In this document: positions 17,567-27,278 of the stretch, one piece after another
Numbering within the stretch: position 1 is the first letter of the stretch
Layout: every line of letters begins with the position of its first letter
Origin: Maribellus sp. CM-23
GTDB lineage: Bacteria > Bacteroidota > Bacteroidia > Bacteroidales > Prolixibacteraceae
Reading direction: 5' to 3'
DNA: 64,000 nucleotides
Assembly: GCF_021354595.1 (NCBI RefSeq)
Contig: NZ_JADWYJ010000001.1
Location: forward strand, 1,093,446 to 1,157,445
The notes under the pieces: generated by a model
The model's database searches: none
The model's input: only the letters and a program-made list of their open reading frames with translations
Told to the model about the DNA's origin: nothing
Translations under genes and position numbers: made by a program

Positions 17567-20038
17567 TTAGTTTTTAATTAACTTTCTGGAAAGCACCGGT
17601 TTTCCGTTTTCACTCACTCTCAACAGGAACATTCCACTCGCCTGATCACTTAAATCCACAGACCGGGTGTACTGTCCCCAAACGTTTTCAGCAACACCGG
17701 AATAAACATTTCGTCCGAACAAATCGAACACATCAACCTGCACACTTTTCAGTGATTGATCGGGATAAATTTCAATTTTAAATTCACCTGAAAAAGGATT
17801 GGGGTACACATTTACTTGACCAGGCGACAATGCGGTTACGGGTGCAGAAACCGGCTGTTGAATTCGCAGATTATCAATTACCCACCCCCATCCGTTGGCA
17901 TACGGATCGGAATACAGCCTGAATCGAACGAGAATCGTATCTCCTGCCTGAAAGCTCCCATTTTCCAGCAACGAAATCTCATGATTTACAAACCACTCCT
18001 TAGTTCCTACCGCCTGCGACACCTGATTAATAATGCTTTCACCATACTCGGCTAACCAAGTAGCATTAGCGCTTGCGTCGTAACCATCAGCCAACTCAAC
18101 CCAGGTTTTCCCAAAATCTTTGCTACCTTCCACAATTACATAATCCCAGAAAGAATCGCCGCCGTAACTACCTGTACCGGGCTCCACCAGCACCACTTCA
18201 TCAAACCACATCGCTCCATCCTCTTTTAAAATGATGGGATGTTTTAACAAGGTAGTGAAGTTGTACTCTTCGTTATCCTCATTGGGACTGGGATATGGAT
18301 GCGGACTATGTAAAGCTCCGTTTGAAAAATTTAAGGCGGTATAAATATCAAAGTCGGTTAGCAAAAAGTCTGCATTTTTCGTACTGAAGTCGTTTTCATA
18401 ATACGCTACCGGGGCAAAAACCTGTTCCACCTTAAATTCCAGTCGTCCTTCCGGCGGGTAAACCGTTTCATTTTTCGCAACTGAAGCATCTCTTGCCACA
18501 ATCTCATAAGCAATTACATCTCCATCACTCAATGTCTCCGGGTTGACACCAAAAACGCCGGCATAAGTAGTACCTTCGCCAAGCGTCAACCCAAACGAAG
18601 TCTGCGGCACTCCGTTGACTGAGTAATTGACAAAAACGGTATCAAGCCCCAGGTTGTCATCCACATTGGCCTGAATTGCCAGCGGTTCCCCTATGTTCAG
18701 AAAATATTCTATCGGAGCATGAGTGATTACCGGAGCTTCCGTATCCGGACCAAAAGCCACATTATGAACCGACTTTGGCGCATTCCAGGGCGAAGTCCTT
18801 ACCCTGCCTTTTTCATCAGATGTGACAACGTAGTACTGAAGGCTTTCGGTACCCTGATCTATCGCAAGACTGGCTCTAAATTCATTGGCATTGCCCGTTG
18901 ATGTTAGTGGAAGGGTATCCTGATGACTGGAAAAGCCATCGGTAGAATATACCACAAAGGATGCATCTTCCGGCACATTGTAATAACTATCTATTGTTAT
19001 CAAAAAATCAAGTGGAGCTACCTGCTCCTTATCTTTTACCGGTCGGTGGTGCAAGATCAGGTTGGTCCAACCAATGTCTTCCATAATGCCACGGGCCAGT
19101 GGTCCCGGATCGTGATTCGCCTCACCCGGCGCAATCGCGTGTGTCATTAAAGCATTGGCGGTTCCCGTTCTGTAAGTATTATCATTCAGGTGATACACAC
19201 TTGATCCACCATCAAAATCATCAGGAGCATACAACCTTGGGCGGACACCGGTTCCGGAACTTCTGGCTACCGGACTATTGGAATACAGTGTTCCTGAAAC
19301 AAGTGCATTTTTTAGACCAACCGAGGCATTGTCGAAAAAGTCTGTATCCACCAACTGCTTCCCCGAAACCTCCTCCACCAATGCATCAAAAGAGGTATAA
19401 TCTCCCATTTCATCGTAGCCGTATCCCCCAAGACTCCCATCTACAAAGAAAAAGCCTGTAAACCCGAGGCCATGCCCAATTTCATGGAGGACTACAGTAA
19501 CAAAATCGTAGGCATCTATTGGCGTATCCCCATCAATTCCGTAATACCAGTCTATTTCACTGCTAAACTGAGCTTTGATCTCAAACCTGCCAGTTCCGTT
19601 TAGCTCTTTTTTTGCCAGTTTTTCGGCAATTGCCACCGGGTAATAATAATCCGGGAAGGGCGCATTTTCGAAACCAGCATAGTAAGTTTCAGGTCCGCAA
19701 CTTGCTAAAACATTTGGGTCGAGACTTGCCCACTCGACAAATAGCCTGATCGGCACTTCCGATTCAATGATGCTTTCCCAAATACCGACAGCATGCTCAA
19801 AAGCAACCTTTACCGAGTCAGGAAAGCCATCGTAGGTAACAATAATATCACATTTTGGCTCAGATGATTTTAATAAGAATTCGACAGGCGGAGGCACGAA
19901 AGATTTTTCAGCTTTACCCGAGGCTTTGCACACCGGACACGGAATATTAACTCCCTTGGGAATACTCCTCAACTGGCCCGAAACCACCGATATCATCCCC
20001 ATCAATAATCCCAGAAAGAGAGCAAGTCTTATCATCAT
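17567..20038 (-). CDS. Secreted HEXXH metalloprotease-like protein with type IX sorting domain
   Basis: The 823-residue protein begins with a signal peptide (MMIRLALFLGLLMGMISVVSG) and has a zinc motif HEIGHGLGF (H185, E186, H189). The canonical third histidine of HEXXHXXGXXH is absent. A conserved His in GEANHDPG near residue 311 is shared with the paralogue at 20305 and could be the third ligand. The middle has Ig-like and jelly-roll-like segments. The last ~80 residues form a Por/type A sorting domain (VNVYPNPFSGEF ... SRKLIKN), so it should be exported by the type IX system to the surface or medium. Protease activity is likely but unproven. Confidence 0.78.
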   Translation of the reverse strand: MMIRLALFLGLLMGMISVVSGQLRSIPKGVNIPCPVCKASGKAEKSFVPPPVEFLLKSSEPKCDIIVTYDGFPDSVKVAFEHAVGIWESIIESEVPIRLFVEWASLDPNVLASCGPETYYAGFENAPFPDYYYPVAIAEKLAKKELNGTGRFEIKAQFSSEIDWYYGIDGDTPIDAYDFVTVVLHEIGHGLGFTGFFFVDGSLGGYGYDEMGDYTSFDALVEEVSGKQLVDTDFFDNASVGLKNALVSGTLYSNSPVARSSGTGVRPRLYAPDDFDGGSSVYHLNDNTYRTGTANALMTHAIAPGEANHDPGPLARGIMEDIGWTNLILHHRPVKDKEQVAPLDFLITIDSYYNVPEDASFVVYSTDGFSSHQDTLPLTSTGNANEFRASLAIDQGTESLQYYVVTSDEKGRVRTSPWNAPKSVHNVAFGPDTEAPVITHAPIEYFLNIGEPLAIQANVDDNLGLDTVFVNYSVNGVPQTSFGLTLGEGTTYAGVFGVNPETLSDGDVIAYEIVARDASVAKNETVYPPEGRLEFKVEQVFAPVAYYENDFSTKNADFLLTDFDIYTALNFSNGALHSPHPYPSPNEDNEEYNFTTLLKHPIILKEDGAMWFDEVVLVEPGTGSYGGDSFWDYVIVEGSKDFGKTWVELADGYDASANATWLAEYGESIINQVSQAVGTKEWFVNHEISLLENGSFQAGDTILVRFRLYSDPYANGWGWVIDNLRIQQPVSAPVTALSPGQVNVYPNPFSGEFKIEIYPDQSLKSVQVDVFDLFGRNVYSGVAENVWGQYTRSVDLSDQASGMFLLRVSENGKPVLSRKLIKN

Positions 20039-20122
20039 CTCAAAGTATTTGTTACATAACTTTTTGTGCGCACAAAAGTTCGAAAATTGGTAGAAAAAAC
20101 AAACTTTTTCTATCAGAAATCC

Positions 20123-20146
20123 ACGACAAAAAATGCCGGAATGAAC
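20123..20146 (-). terminator. Terminator after the 37-residue membrane peptide
   Basis: ATGCCGGAATG and CATTCCGGCAT form an 11-bp stem; the minus strand continues into six T. Confidence 0.85.
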
Positions 20147-20186
20147 ATTCCGGCATCTCCTAATTTAAGGTCGTAATACCAATCAT

Positions 20187-20300
20187 CTAATATTCTAACC
20201 TTTGCGCTTTTTTCTTTGATACTAATCGAAGTAAAACTACCGTTGAGGTTATAAAACCAATCACTGCTGCAACAAATGCAATTAATAGTAAACTTTTCAT
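20187..20300 (-). CDS. 37-residue single-pass membrane peptide
   Basis: The ATG at 20300 opens a 37-codon frame. A hydrophobic helix (SLLLIAFVAAVIGFITSTVV, residues 3-22) is followed by LLRLVSKKKAQRLEY, a positive tail expected to stay in the cytoplasm. It starts 4 nt after the stop of the 812-residue secreted protein and ends 41 nt before a strong terminator, so it is the last gene of that transcript. I recognise no family. Roles such as a helper for export of its neighbour are speculation. Confidence 0.6.
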   Translation of the reverse strand: MKSLLLIAFVAAVIGFITSTVVLLRLVSKKKAQRLEY

Positions 20301-20304
20301 GATA

Positions 20305-22743
20305 TTAATTTTTAATGATTTTTTGATTGACTGTTAGTGTTTGATTATCCGTAATGCTTGCCAGGTAAACACCCGGAGCAACATTGGGCAGGTCTATTTT
20401 TATGCGTTGGTTGTAATTAGACAAGCGTGTTTCGCGGTAAACGGTTTTGCCACTCAGATCCCTTACTATTACATCCAGATCAGCTCCTTCCGTTTCAAGA
20501 CCGTCGATATAAATGCTGTTTTGAAAAGGGTTCGGATAAATATTCACGTCTTCTTCCGCCAAAATGTCTTCGACATCGGTTGTTATGCTTTGTATCGCAA
20601 GGTTGTCGATTGCCCAACCCCAACCAGTTACAGCAACATCAGATGCCAACCGGAAACGAAATACGACAGTATCTCCTGCTTCAAACGGCGTGTTATCGGT
20701 CAGGTTTATACGCTGGCGCAAGAACATGTTTTCGGCACCGCTGGCTTCCGAAACCGTACTCTTTAGCGCATTGGTAAAATGCGACGCCCAAAGTTCATCA
20801 GCACCTGAATCGTAACCATCGATAAGTGGCAACCAACTTTTGCCGTTGTTTTTGCTGCCTTCAATAATCACATAATCCCAAAACTTGTCTTCCGTATAAA
20901 TGGTTCCGGCTTCACCGGGCTCAACCAGTACTACCTCGTCAAAACTCATTTCACCGTCTTGTTCAATAATAATCGGGTATTTTAACTGGGCAATCAGGTT
21001 GTATTTTTGATTTTCCAGGCTCGACTCAGGGTAAGGATTTATCGTATGTAAGTTTCCTGAAGAGAAACCAGTAGGACGATTTACTTCAAAATCAGAGAAT
21101 TTAAAATCGTCGGTAACATTATCAAAATTGGTAACATAACCGCGTACCGGTTTCTGTGCCTCGGAAACACCAACCGAGTAATAACCCGTAGCTGGCAGAT
21201 ATTTCTTGTTACCGCGGGCAGTGGCATCAAGCGCTAAAACACGGTACTCAATGTCGTCGTTCTCCGTTAAACCGTTGGGCAAAACTAGTTCACCATTGTA
21301 GGTATCCTGGCCTTCCAATGCCAATGTAAATGGTTCCTGGGCTGCACCGTTTATTTTGTACTCAACCTGAACAGATTTAATTCCTACATTGTCGGTGGCA
21401 GTCGCACTCAACCCCAGAACAGGATTGGCATTTGACACCATTTTGGAAGGATTGTGTTTCAACGTGGGCGGATAATAATCATCACCGATGGTGAATTTAT
21501 ATTTTCTTTCAGGAGCTCTGTCCGGACAGGTAAAAACCATCTGCCCCGTTGTAGCTGCTGAATAGTAATAATATATTTTTCCTTTTCTGTTATCTAACTG
21601 AACTTCTCCTTCAAATTTCTTTGTTGACTTGTTATACTTCAGCAAAAGAAAACTTGATGTGACAAAATTATCGCTTGAATAGAAAAACTTAACAGAGGAG
21701 CTATCAATCTTTAATTCACTGCTTACCTCTACCGAAACCGGAAGCGTTTCACAAACTTCTTCAAAGTCTTTAATGACCAAACCATCGACCGTGGCCGATT
21801 TCCATCCAAACTCAGCCAAAATACTCAGTGTTTTGTCTCCGGGGTAATGAATTGCCTCCCCTTTAAAAATATAAGGACTCATCAATGCATTTGCATCGCC
21901 TTTACTAAAACCGCTTTCGTTGTAATGATAAATACTGGTTCCGTTGTTCCAGCTGCTTGGAGCATAAACGTTTTCGCGATCCGCACCATCGTTTCCTTTT
22001 ATTTTCAACTGGCCCGAAAGCAATGCATTTTTCAACTGGGTCGAAGGAATATCGAAATGAGAATGATCGCACAGCGACAACCCGTTGTTGTAGATGTACA
22101 GGTCGTAAATACTGGGAAGATGACCGTTATTATCCAGCGTTCCAATGCCATTGCTCACATCGAAAAAGCCAGCAAAGCCCAGGCCGTGAACAATCTCATG
22201 CAATGCAACAGTTACAAAATCGTACTGTGCCCCCGGACCATCACCATCTGTTCCGAAATACCAGTCGATTTTATTGTTGAATGTACACACGATATCCGGT
22301 TCAGAGCCATTCAGTTCCGAACCTGAAAGTTTTTCAGCCAAAGCAACCGGATAATAAACATCTGACAAACGGGCTCCCGTGAAGTTTTTGTAAAACGACG
22401 ACGGAGAACTTTGTGCCAGCACGTTAGTGCCCATTGATGACCATTCAGCCCGCACCTTCACCGGAATGTCGGAAGATATCAGGTTTTCGTAAATGGAAAG
22501 CACGTATAAAAATGCAGGTTTTGCATTTTCCGGGAAGTTCACGAACTCTACCTGAAAATCGGATTTAGACACTGATCCCGATTTGAGGTTTAACTCAGCG
22601 GGAGGTGTAAATGATTTTCTAATTTCTTCTGAAGCGATGTTTACCGGTGCGTTTACCGTGGTAATTCTTTCCGGTTTCTGCTTCTGTGCCCAGACATTGC
22701 AAGCGCCAGCAATTGCCAGGACGGTGATTAAAAAGCGTCTCAT
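20305..22743 (-). CDS. Secreted HEXXH metalloprotease-like protein with type IX sorting domain (paralogue)
   Basis: The 812-residue protein resembles the 823-residue neighbour along its length. It has a signal peptide (MRRFLITVLAIAGACNVWAQ), HEIVHGLGF with H182, E183 and H186, a conserved His in GEAIHYPG, EDKFWDYVIIEGSKNNGKSW-type repeats, and a C-terminal type IX sorting domain (VNIYPNPFQNSIYIDG ... NQKIIKN). The second residue after HE in the motif differs (IV versus IG). The two genes are adjacent and codirectional, suggesting tandem duplication and divergence. The substrate is unknown. A small membrane peptide follows it directly. Confidence 0.78.
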   Translation of the reverse strand: MRRFLITVLAIAGACNVWAQKQKPERITTVNAPVNIASEEIRKSFTPPAELNLKSGSVSKSDFQVEFVNFPENAKPAFLYVLSIYENLISSDIPVKVRAEWSSMGTNVLAQSSPSSFYKNFTGARLSDVYYPVALAEKLSGSELNGSEPDIVCTFNNKIDWYFGTDGDGPGAQYDFVTVALHEIVHGLGFAGFFDVSNGIGTLDNNGHLPSIYDLYIYNNGLSLCDHSHFDIPSTQLKNALLSGQLKIKGNDGADRENVYAPSSWNNGTSIYHYNESGFSKGDANALMSPYIFKGEAIHYPGDKTLSILAEFGWKSATVDGLVIKDFEEVCETLPVSVEVSSELKIDSSSVKFFYSSDNFVTSSFLLLKYNKSTKKFEGEVQLDNRKGKIYYYYSAATTGQMVFTCPDRAPERKYKFTIGDDYYPPTLKHNPSKMVSNANPVLGLSATATDNVGIKSVQVEYKINGAAQEPFTLALEGQDTYNGELVLPNGLTENDDIEYRVLALDATARGNKKYLPATGYYSVGVSEAQKPVRGYVTNFDNVTDDFKFSDFEVNRPTGFSSGNLHTINPYPESSLENQKYNLIAQLKYPIIIEQDGEMSFDEVVLVEPGEAGTIYTEDKFWDYVIIEGSKNNGKSWLPLIDGYDSGADELWASHFTNALKSTVSEASGAENMFLRQRINLTDNTPFEAGDTVVFRFRLASDVAVTGWGWAIDNLAIQSITTDVEDILAEEDVNIYPNPFQNSIYIDGLETEGADLDVIVRDLSGKTVYRETRLSNYNQRIKIDLPNVAPGVYLASITDNQTLTVNQKIIKN

Positions 22744-23370
22744 TACTACTTAAATTAGGTTTGTACTTCAAGCCTAATCAAGTTTTGATAAAGCTAGCTT
22801 ACAGTTAGCCCTCAAACTGCACAATAAAGACCATATACGAATCGTCCTGAATTACCGGGTTTGTATTGTAATTCAGTGGGTTTGTGAACTCGAATCTGCC
22901 TCTTGCACAATTCTACTTCCAACTAAAGCAAGGAACAAAAAGTTTCAAACGTCGAAACTTTTCTGAGTGGATCAACCTGGATTTAACAGTTAAGCTTCAT
23001 CTCGACTTAATCAGGATCTGTATCGCACTCACAAATTTCAAACGTCTTCGGTTGAAACGTTAATTCTTGCCGAGTCATAAAAACACACTCCGAACCATGA
23101 AACTGCTTACCCGGTTTAAGCGCAAAGATTAAAAAAATGAACCGGTGGGTTTGTAAAACAGTTGCACGTCAAAACATGCCACATAACTCTTGAAAGCGAA
23201 AATAAAAGCTCTTGATTTTAATTTGATGATTGTCTGAAAATCAAAAGCGTCAGCCAAAGAACGGTTTTACATTTATGGGTTTGTGGAGGTAAATGTAGGA
23301 ATTATTTTGATGAATGCAAATTTTTTTTCATAAGTTTAGCGAAACAAAGAAAACAGCAATTGAAAATTTT
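22744..23370. other. 627-bp divergent intergenic region with inverted repeats
   Basis: I see no gene here. It separates the minus-strand protease and the plus-strand GH32 gene. Structure seen: AAAAGTTTC-N7-GAAACTTTT (22938-22962, perfect), a related TTTCAA-N10-TTGAAA near 23036-23061, both holding CAAACGTC, and TACATTTA-N14-TAAATGTA (23268-23297). Regulator binding is plausible. No clear promoter pair was identified. Confidence 0.5.
22938..22962. promoter_or_regulatory. Perfect 9+7+9 inverted repeat, candidate operator
   Basis: AAAAGTTTC and GAAACTTTT flank AAACGTC. A shorter copy with the same CAAACGTC core sits about 90 bp to the right. The pair lies between the divergent secreted protease and GH32 genes. 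Confidence 0.4.
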
Positions 23371-24831
23371 ATGAACTTTTTATCAACAGCCTTACTTTCT
23401 ATTACTGTGCTCCTTAGCCTTCCGAAAGACAAAAACGACAAAGAAATCTATAAAGAAGACTACCGCCCGCAATACCATTTTACGCCGGAAAAGAACTGGA
23501 TGAACGATCCGAACGGACTGGTGTATTACGATGGCGAATACCATCTTTTTTACCAGCACAACCCCAAAGGAAACGAATGGGGATACATGCACTGGGGGCA
23601 TGCCATCAGTACAGACCTCGTTCACTGGCAAAATCACCCGATCGCCTTGTATCCCGACAACAACTCGGAGGACAAAGTAGAATGCACGGCCTATTCCGGT
23701 TCGGCCATTGTGGATGAAAAAAACCTGTTGGGCAAACAACAGGGCGACACCAAAACGCTAATTGCATTTTATACCAGCCAGCACTGCGGGCAACGCATTG
23801 CTTACAGTACCGACAAGGGCCGCAACTGGGAGAAATACGAAAACAACCCCATTATTGCCGTGGATGCAAAAGACGATGCACGCGATCCCAAGGTAATCTG
23901 GCACGAGCCAAGCCAAAAATGGGTGATGGCACTTTACCGGAAATCTACGGAGAACGACAATTCAAAAGGAGTTTCATTTTACAGCTCCGACAACCTGGTT
24001 GACTGGGAATGGAAGAGCCACATTCATGGTTTTTATGAATGCCCCGACCTGGTTAAATTCAAAGTAGAAAACCGCCCCAACGAAACAGTGTGGGCACTTT
24101 TTGACGGAGACGGATCCTACCTTTTGGGAAATTTTGACGGAGAAGCATTCACCCCTATTTCGGGAAAAATGAAAAGTGATTGGGGAAAAAACTACTATGC
24201 CACGCAAACCTGGAGCAACATTCCGGCTTCAGACGGAAGAACCATTCAGATTGCCTGGATGAGAGGTGGCGAATACCCCGATATGCCTTTTAACGGACAA
24301 ATGACTTTCCCAAGCGAACTGAGCGTTCGTCATTTCCCTTCCGGCTATAAGCTTATCCGCAAGCCCATCCGCGAAATTGAAACCATCCAGAAAAAAATAC
24401 TGGAAATAGAGGACAAGAATGTTATTCCCGGCATAAACGACAACAAGGTAAAAAAAGCATCTGGCGACTGTCTGCGAATTGTGGGTGAGTTCGACCTGAA
24501 AACATCCGACAACTTTGGATTCATGGTAAGGAACAGTGCGAAAAAACCCGGCACCGAAATTCTTTACAATGTAAAACGCGGAACGCTTTCGGTAATGGGC
24601 ATTACCATTCCACTACCTCCGGTCGACAACAAAATCCAACTCGACATCCTGCTCGATCGCGCATCCATAGAAGTATTTGCAAACGACGGGCAAACAGTGG
24701 TATCCAATTGTTTCACCCCCGATCTGAAATCAAACGGACTCGTTCTGTTTACCAATGGCGGCGAACTGGGCATCGACAAACTGGATATTTACGAGATTAA
24801 GTCTGTTTGGGACAATAAAGACAAGAAATAA
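23371..24831 (+). CDS. GH32 fructan hydrolase (levanase/inulinase/invertase type)
   Basis: The 486-residue protein (start MNFLSTALLSITVLL, a likely signal sequence) has all three GH32 acids: nucleophile D46 in WMNDPNG, transition-state D172 in ARDPK and acid-base E223 in YECPDL. The five-bladed propeller is followed by the C-terminal beta-sandwich (about 350-480). It would cleave fructose from levan, inulin or sucrose; exo- versus endo-action is not visible. A longer frame opens at 23314, but that start lacks a signal sequence. No SusCD pair is next to it, so this is not a full fructan utilisation locus. Confidence 0.92.
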   Translation: MNFLSTALLSITVLLSLPKDKNDKEIYKEDYRPQYHFTPEKNWMNDPNGLVYYDGEYHLFYQHNPKGNEWGYMHWGHAISTDLVHWQNHPIALYPDNNSEDKVECTAYSGSAIVDEKNLLGKQQGDTKTLIAFYTSQHCGQRIAYSTDKGRNWEKYENNPIIAVDAKDDARDPKVIWHEPSQKWVMALYRKSTENDNSKGVSFYSSDNLVDWEWKSHIHGFYECPDLVKFKVENRPNETVWALFDGDGSYLLGNFDGEAFTPISGKMKSDWGKNYYATQTWSNIPASDGRTIQIAWMRGGEYPDMPFNGQMTFPSELSVRHFPSGYKLIRKPIREIETIQKKILEIEDKNVIPGINDNKVKKASGDCLRIVGEFDLKTSDNFGFMVRNSAKKPGTEILYNVKRGTLSVMGITIPLPPVDNKIQLDILLDRASIEVFANDGQTVVSNCFTPDLKSNGLVLFTNGGELGIDKLDIYEIKSVWDNKDKK

Positions 24832-24893
24832 CACAAGCTGTGTTCCGCATTGGAACTGGCTTTCAGCATAGAAAAACCGTTATTCAATTTATC

Positions 24894-25373
24894 ATGAAAA
24901 ATATTCTTTTCATTGCCATTTTCCTGATGAGCCTAAGCGGCACGCAAGCACAGGAAAAAATCTACAACCCTGAAGCAAATGCAAAAGAAGACATTAAAGC
25001 GGCAGTAAAAGCTGCGGCTGAATCGGGCAAGCACGTTTTCCTGCAGATTGGAGGGAACTGGTGCCCGTGGTGTATTAAATTTCATCGTTTTACAGAAGCC
25101 GACGCAGAGATAAACGATTTTATTCAGAGAAATTTTGTGGTGGCAAAAGTGAACTACGACCCAAAAAATAAGAATGAAGAAGTGCTTGCCGGGCTAGGAT
25201 ACCCACAGCGTTTCGGATTTCCGGTGTTTGTTGTTTTAGATGGCAAAGGAAACCGGATTCACACCCAAAATTCAGCTTTCCTTGAAAAAGACAAAGATTA
25301 CGACCGCGACAAGGTACTGCGTTTCTTTAAAAACTGGTCGCCCGCAGCGCTTGATCCGGCAAACTACCAATAG
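24894..25373 (+). CDS. Exported thioredoxin-like protein
   Basis: The 159-residue protein has a signal peptide (MKNILFIAIFLMSLSGTQA) and a thioredoxin fold with WCPWC as the redox-active CxxC, then a cis-Pro segment RFGFPVFVVLDG. It probably works in the periplasm as a disulfide reductase or oxidoreductase. The DUF255/Thioredoxin_7-type layout suggests a DsbD-gamma-like module. It follows GH32 by 62 nt and shares the terminator at 25397. A frame from 24840 would bury the signal peptide. Confidence 0.85.
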   Translation: MKNILFIAIFLMSLSGTQAQEKIYNPEANAKEDIKAAVKAAAESGKHVFLQIGGNWCPWCIKFHRFTEADAEINDFIQRNFVVAKVNYDPKNKNEEVLAGLGYPQRFGFPVFVVLDGKGNRIHTQNSAFLEKDKDYDRDKVLRFFKNWSPAALDPANYQ

Positions 25374-25396
25374 AAAATACAGACAATATTGCACAA

Positions 25397-25431
25397 AAAA
25401 GCTCCGGTTAGATAAACTAGCCGGAGCTTTT
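25397..25431. terminator. Bidirectional terminator between thioredoxin-like gene and pepE
   Basis: AAAAGCTCCGG pairs with CCGGAGCTTTT over a 13-nt loop, with A-run before and T-run after. It serves both convergent genes. Confidence 0.88.
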
Positions 25432-25449
25432 CATTATTCTAAACGTAAT

Positions 25450-26157
25450 TTACTTCATTAAGAAACCAAAATCATCGCCTGCTTTCAATTCAACAGGCTC
25501 CTGCCCTTTTTTGAAAATACGACACGGTCTTTCGCCGATCAGCTCCAGTTGATCATTTTCGAGCTTAAACATCGTTCCTTCGCGCAAGCCGGCGACATAA
25601 CATCTCGGATTTACTTCAATAAATTCCTGGATGCGCTGCTCGCGCGTTTCACCTCCATGTCCTTCAGGGTTGGCATCCAAATAATGAGGATTGATCTGGA
25701 AAGGAATTAAACCAGCGCACTCAAATCCCAGCGGGTCAACAATCGGCATATCATTCGTGGTTCTTAGCGTCGGGCAGGCCACGTTCGAGCCCGCACTCCA
25801 ACCAATGTAAGGAGTATCGTTAAAAGCCTTTTCACGGATGGGATTCAGCAATTTATTTTCGCGTAACATCCGCACCAGCTGCCAGGTATTTCCTCCCCCA
25901 ACAACAATGGCTTCGGCTTGCTGGATTGCTTTTACCGGATCGGCGAAAGTATGAATCCCCACCACATGGTGACCGATTTCGGCAAATCGAGACTCTACTT
26001 TTTCACAATATTCATCAAAAGAAAAAGTAACCGCTGCATAAGGAATAAACACCGCCGTAACAGGCTTTTCTCCTAAAAACTTCTTTATTTCATTTTTGGG
26101 ATAATCCAGGTATGCTTCACCCGGCATTGTTGAATTACTAATCAATAATAGTTTCAT
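25450..26157 (-). CDS. pepE: Dipeptidase E (alpha-aspartyl dipeptidase, S51)
   Basis: The 235-residue protein has the peptidase E nucleophile elbow GWSAGSN, IVVGGGNTWQL for the oxyanion region, and a late GLREGTM segment. Characterised members cleave dipeptides with N-terminal Asp in the cytoplasm. The length equals E. coli PepE. It is a single gene with its own terminator. Confidence 0.93.
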   Translation of the reverse strand: MKLLLISNSTMPGEAYLDYPKNEIKKFLGEKPVTAVFIPYAAVTFSFDEYCEKVESRFAEIGHHVVGIHTFADPVKAIQQAEAIVVGGGNTWQLVRMLRENKLLNPIREKAFNDTPYIGWSAGSNVACPTLRTTNDMPIVDPLGFECAGLIPFQINPHYLDANPEGHGGETREQRIQEFIEVNPRCYVAGLREGTMFKLENDQLELIGERPCRIFKKGQEPVELKAGDDFGFLMK

Positions 26158-26415
26158 CGTTTTCTATTCTCCAAATTGTGTGATTCGACATAAAAAGAAG
26201 AAAATACAGTATCTCACTGACCGTCAATCAAAGTCACTGACTCGTCTTCTCTATTGAAATGCAAGTAGCGAAAAAACCCGGATTCATGCAATGATAATTG
26301 TTTGGTTTCGTCAACACCACTCACCAAAGCGCCAATTGTTTTAAATCTTAAAAAACATAAACGGCGGGGGCTATTTCTTATTTCTTGCTAAATTTGTAAG
26401 CTTAAATAAATCAGG

Positions 26416-27267
26416 GTGGAAGAAAAAAAGAAATTTTATTCGAAACTAAAGAACCAGTACCGTTTAATCATCTACAACGATACCACATTTCAATCGGTAT
26501 GGAGCATGAAACTTTCGCGGCTGAAAGTTTTTACTGCCACCAGCTTAATGTCGGCAATTATTGTTGTTTTGGTGATTTTGCTGATTGCAACTACCGGGCT
26601 GCGCGAATACATTCCGGGCTACCCCAAGGCCGAATACCGCCAGATGCTGATCAGAAGTGCACTGAAAGTAGATTCGCTGGAAACCGAACTGGCCAAACGC
26701 GACCGCTTTTTTAAAGGAATACAAACCATTATGTCGGGCGAAGTTCCGGAAGACGATCATATTATGGAAGCCGAATCACGCTCGTCAGAAGTAGAGTTTC
26801 AGCAATACAACCACGATTCAATTTTTCAGGATGAACTACTGGCTGAACAACTAAGCCTGTCGTTGCAGCCAGAAAATGATGACAAAACAGACATAAGCCG
26901 CATGCACTTTTTTGTTCCGGTTAAAGGAGTGGTTACCGAGCATTTCAATTCGTCGTCCGATCATTTTGGGATCGATCTGGTTAGCGAAGCCAATGCCCGA
27001 ATCTCGTCGGTACTGAACGGAACCGTTATTTTTTCGGGCTGGACATTGAAAACCGGATATTCGATTTATGTTCAGCACGAAGGAAACCTGGTTTCGGTGT
27101 ACAAACACAATTCGGAATTGCTTAAGAACGAAGGCGACCAGGTGAGTGCAGGCGAAGCCATTGCCATTATTGGAAATACGGGAGAGCTTTCAACCGGGCC
27201 GCATCTTCATTTTGAACTATGGCACGACGGCAAAGCCCTGAATCCCGAACATTACATTGATTTTTAG
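26416..27267 (+). CDS. Membrane-anchored M23 peptidase (LytM type)
   Basis: The 283-residue protein begins with a cytoplasmic start and one membrane helix at about 37-60. A periplasmic coiled segment follows, then an M23 domain with HFGIDL (H, D) and HLHFELW zinc motifs. M23 enzymes cut peptidoglycan crosslinks or activate amidases. A GTG start at 26416 is used because the segment KKFYSKLKNQYRLIIYN preceding the helix is typical of Bacteroidota relatives; no upstream ATG fits. It precedes a small frame and dxr. Confidence 0.88.
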   Translation: MEEKKKFYSKLKNQYRLIIYNDTTFQSVWSMKLSRLKVFTATSLMSAIIVVLVILLIATTGLREYIPGYPKAEYRQMLIRSALKVDSLETELAKRDRFFKGIQTIMSGEVPEDDHIMEAESRSSEVEFQQYNHDSIFQDELLAEQLSLSLQPENDDKTDISRMHFFVPVKGVVTEHFNSSSDHFGIDLVSEANARISSVLNGTVIFSGWTLKTGYSIYVQHEGNLVSVYKHNSELLKNEGDQVSAGEAIAIIGNTGELSTGPHLHFELWHDGKALNPEHYIDF

Positions 27268-27278
27268 AAAGAAAAAGC

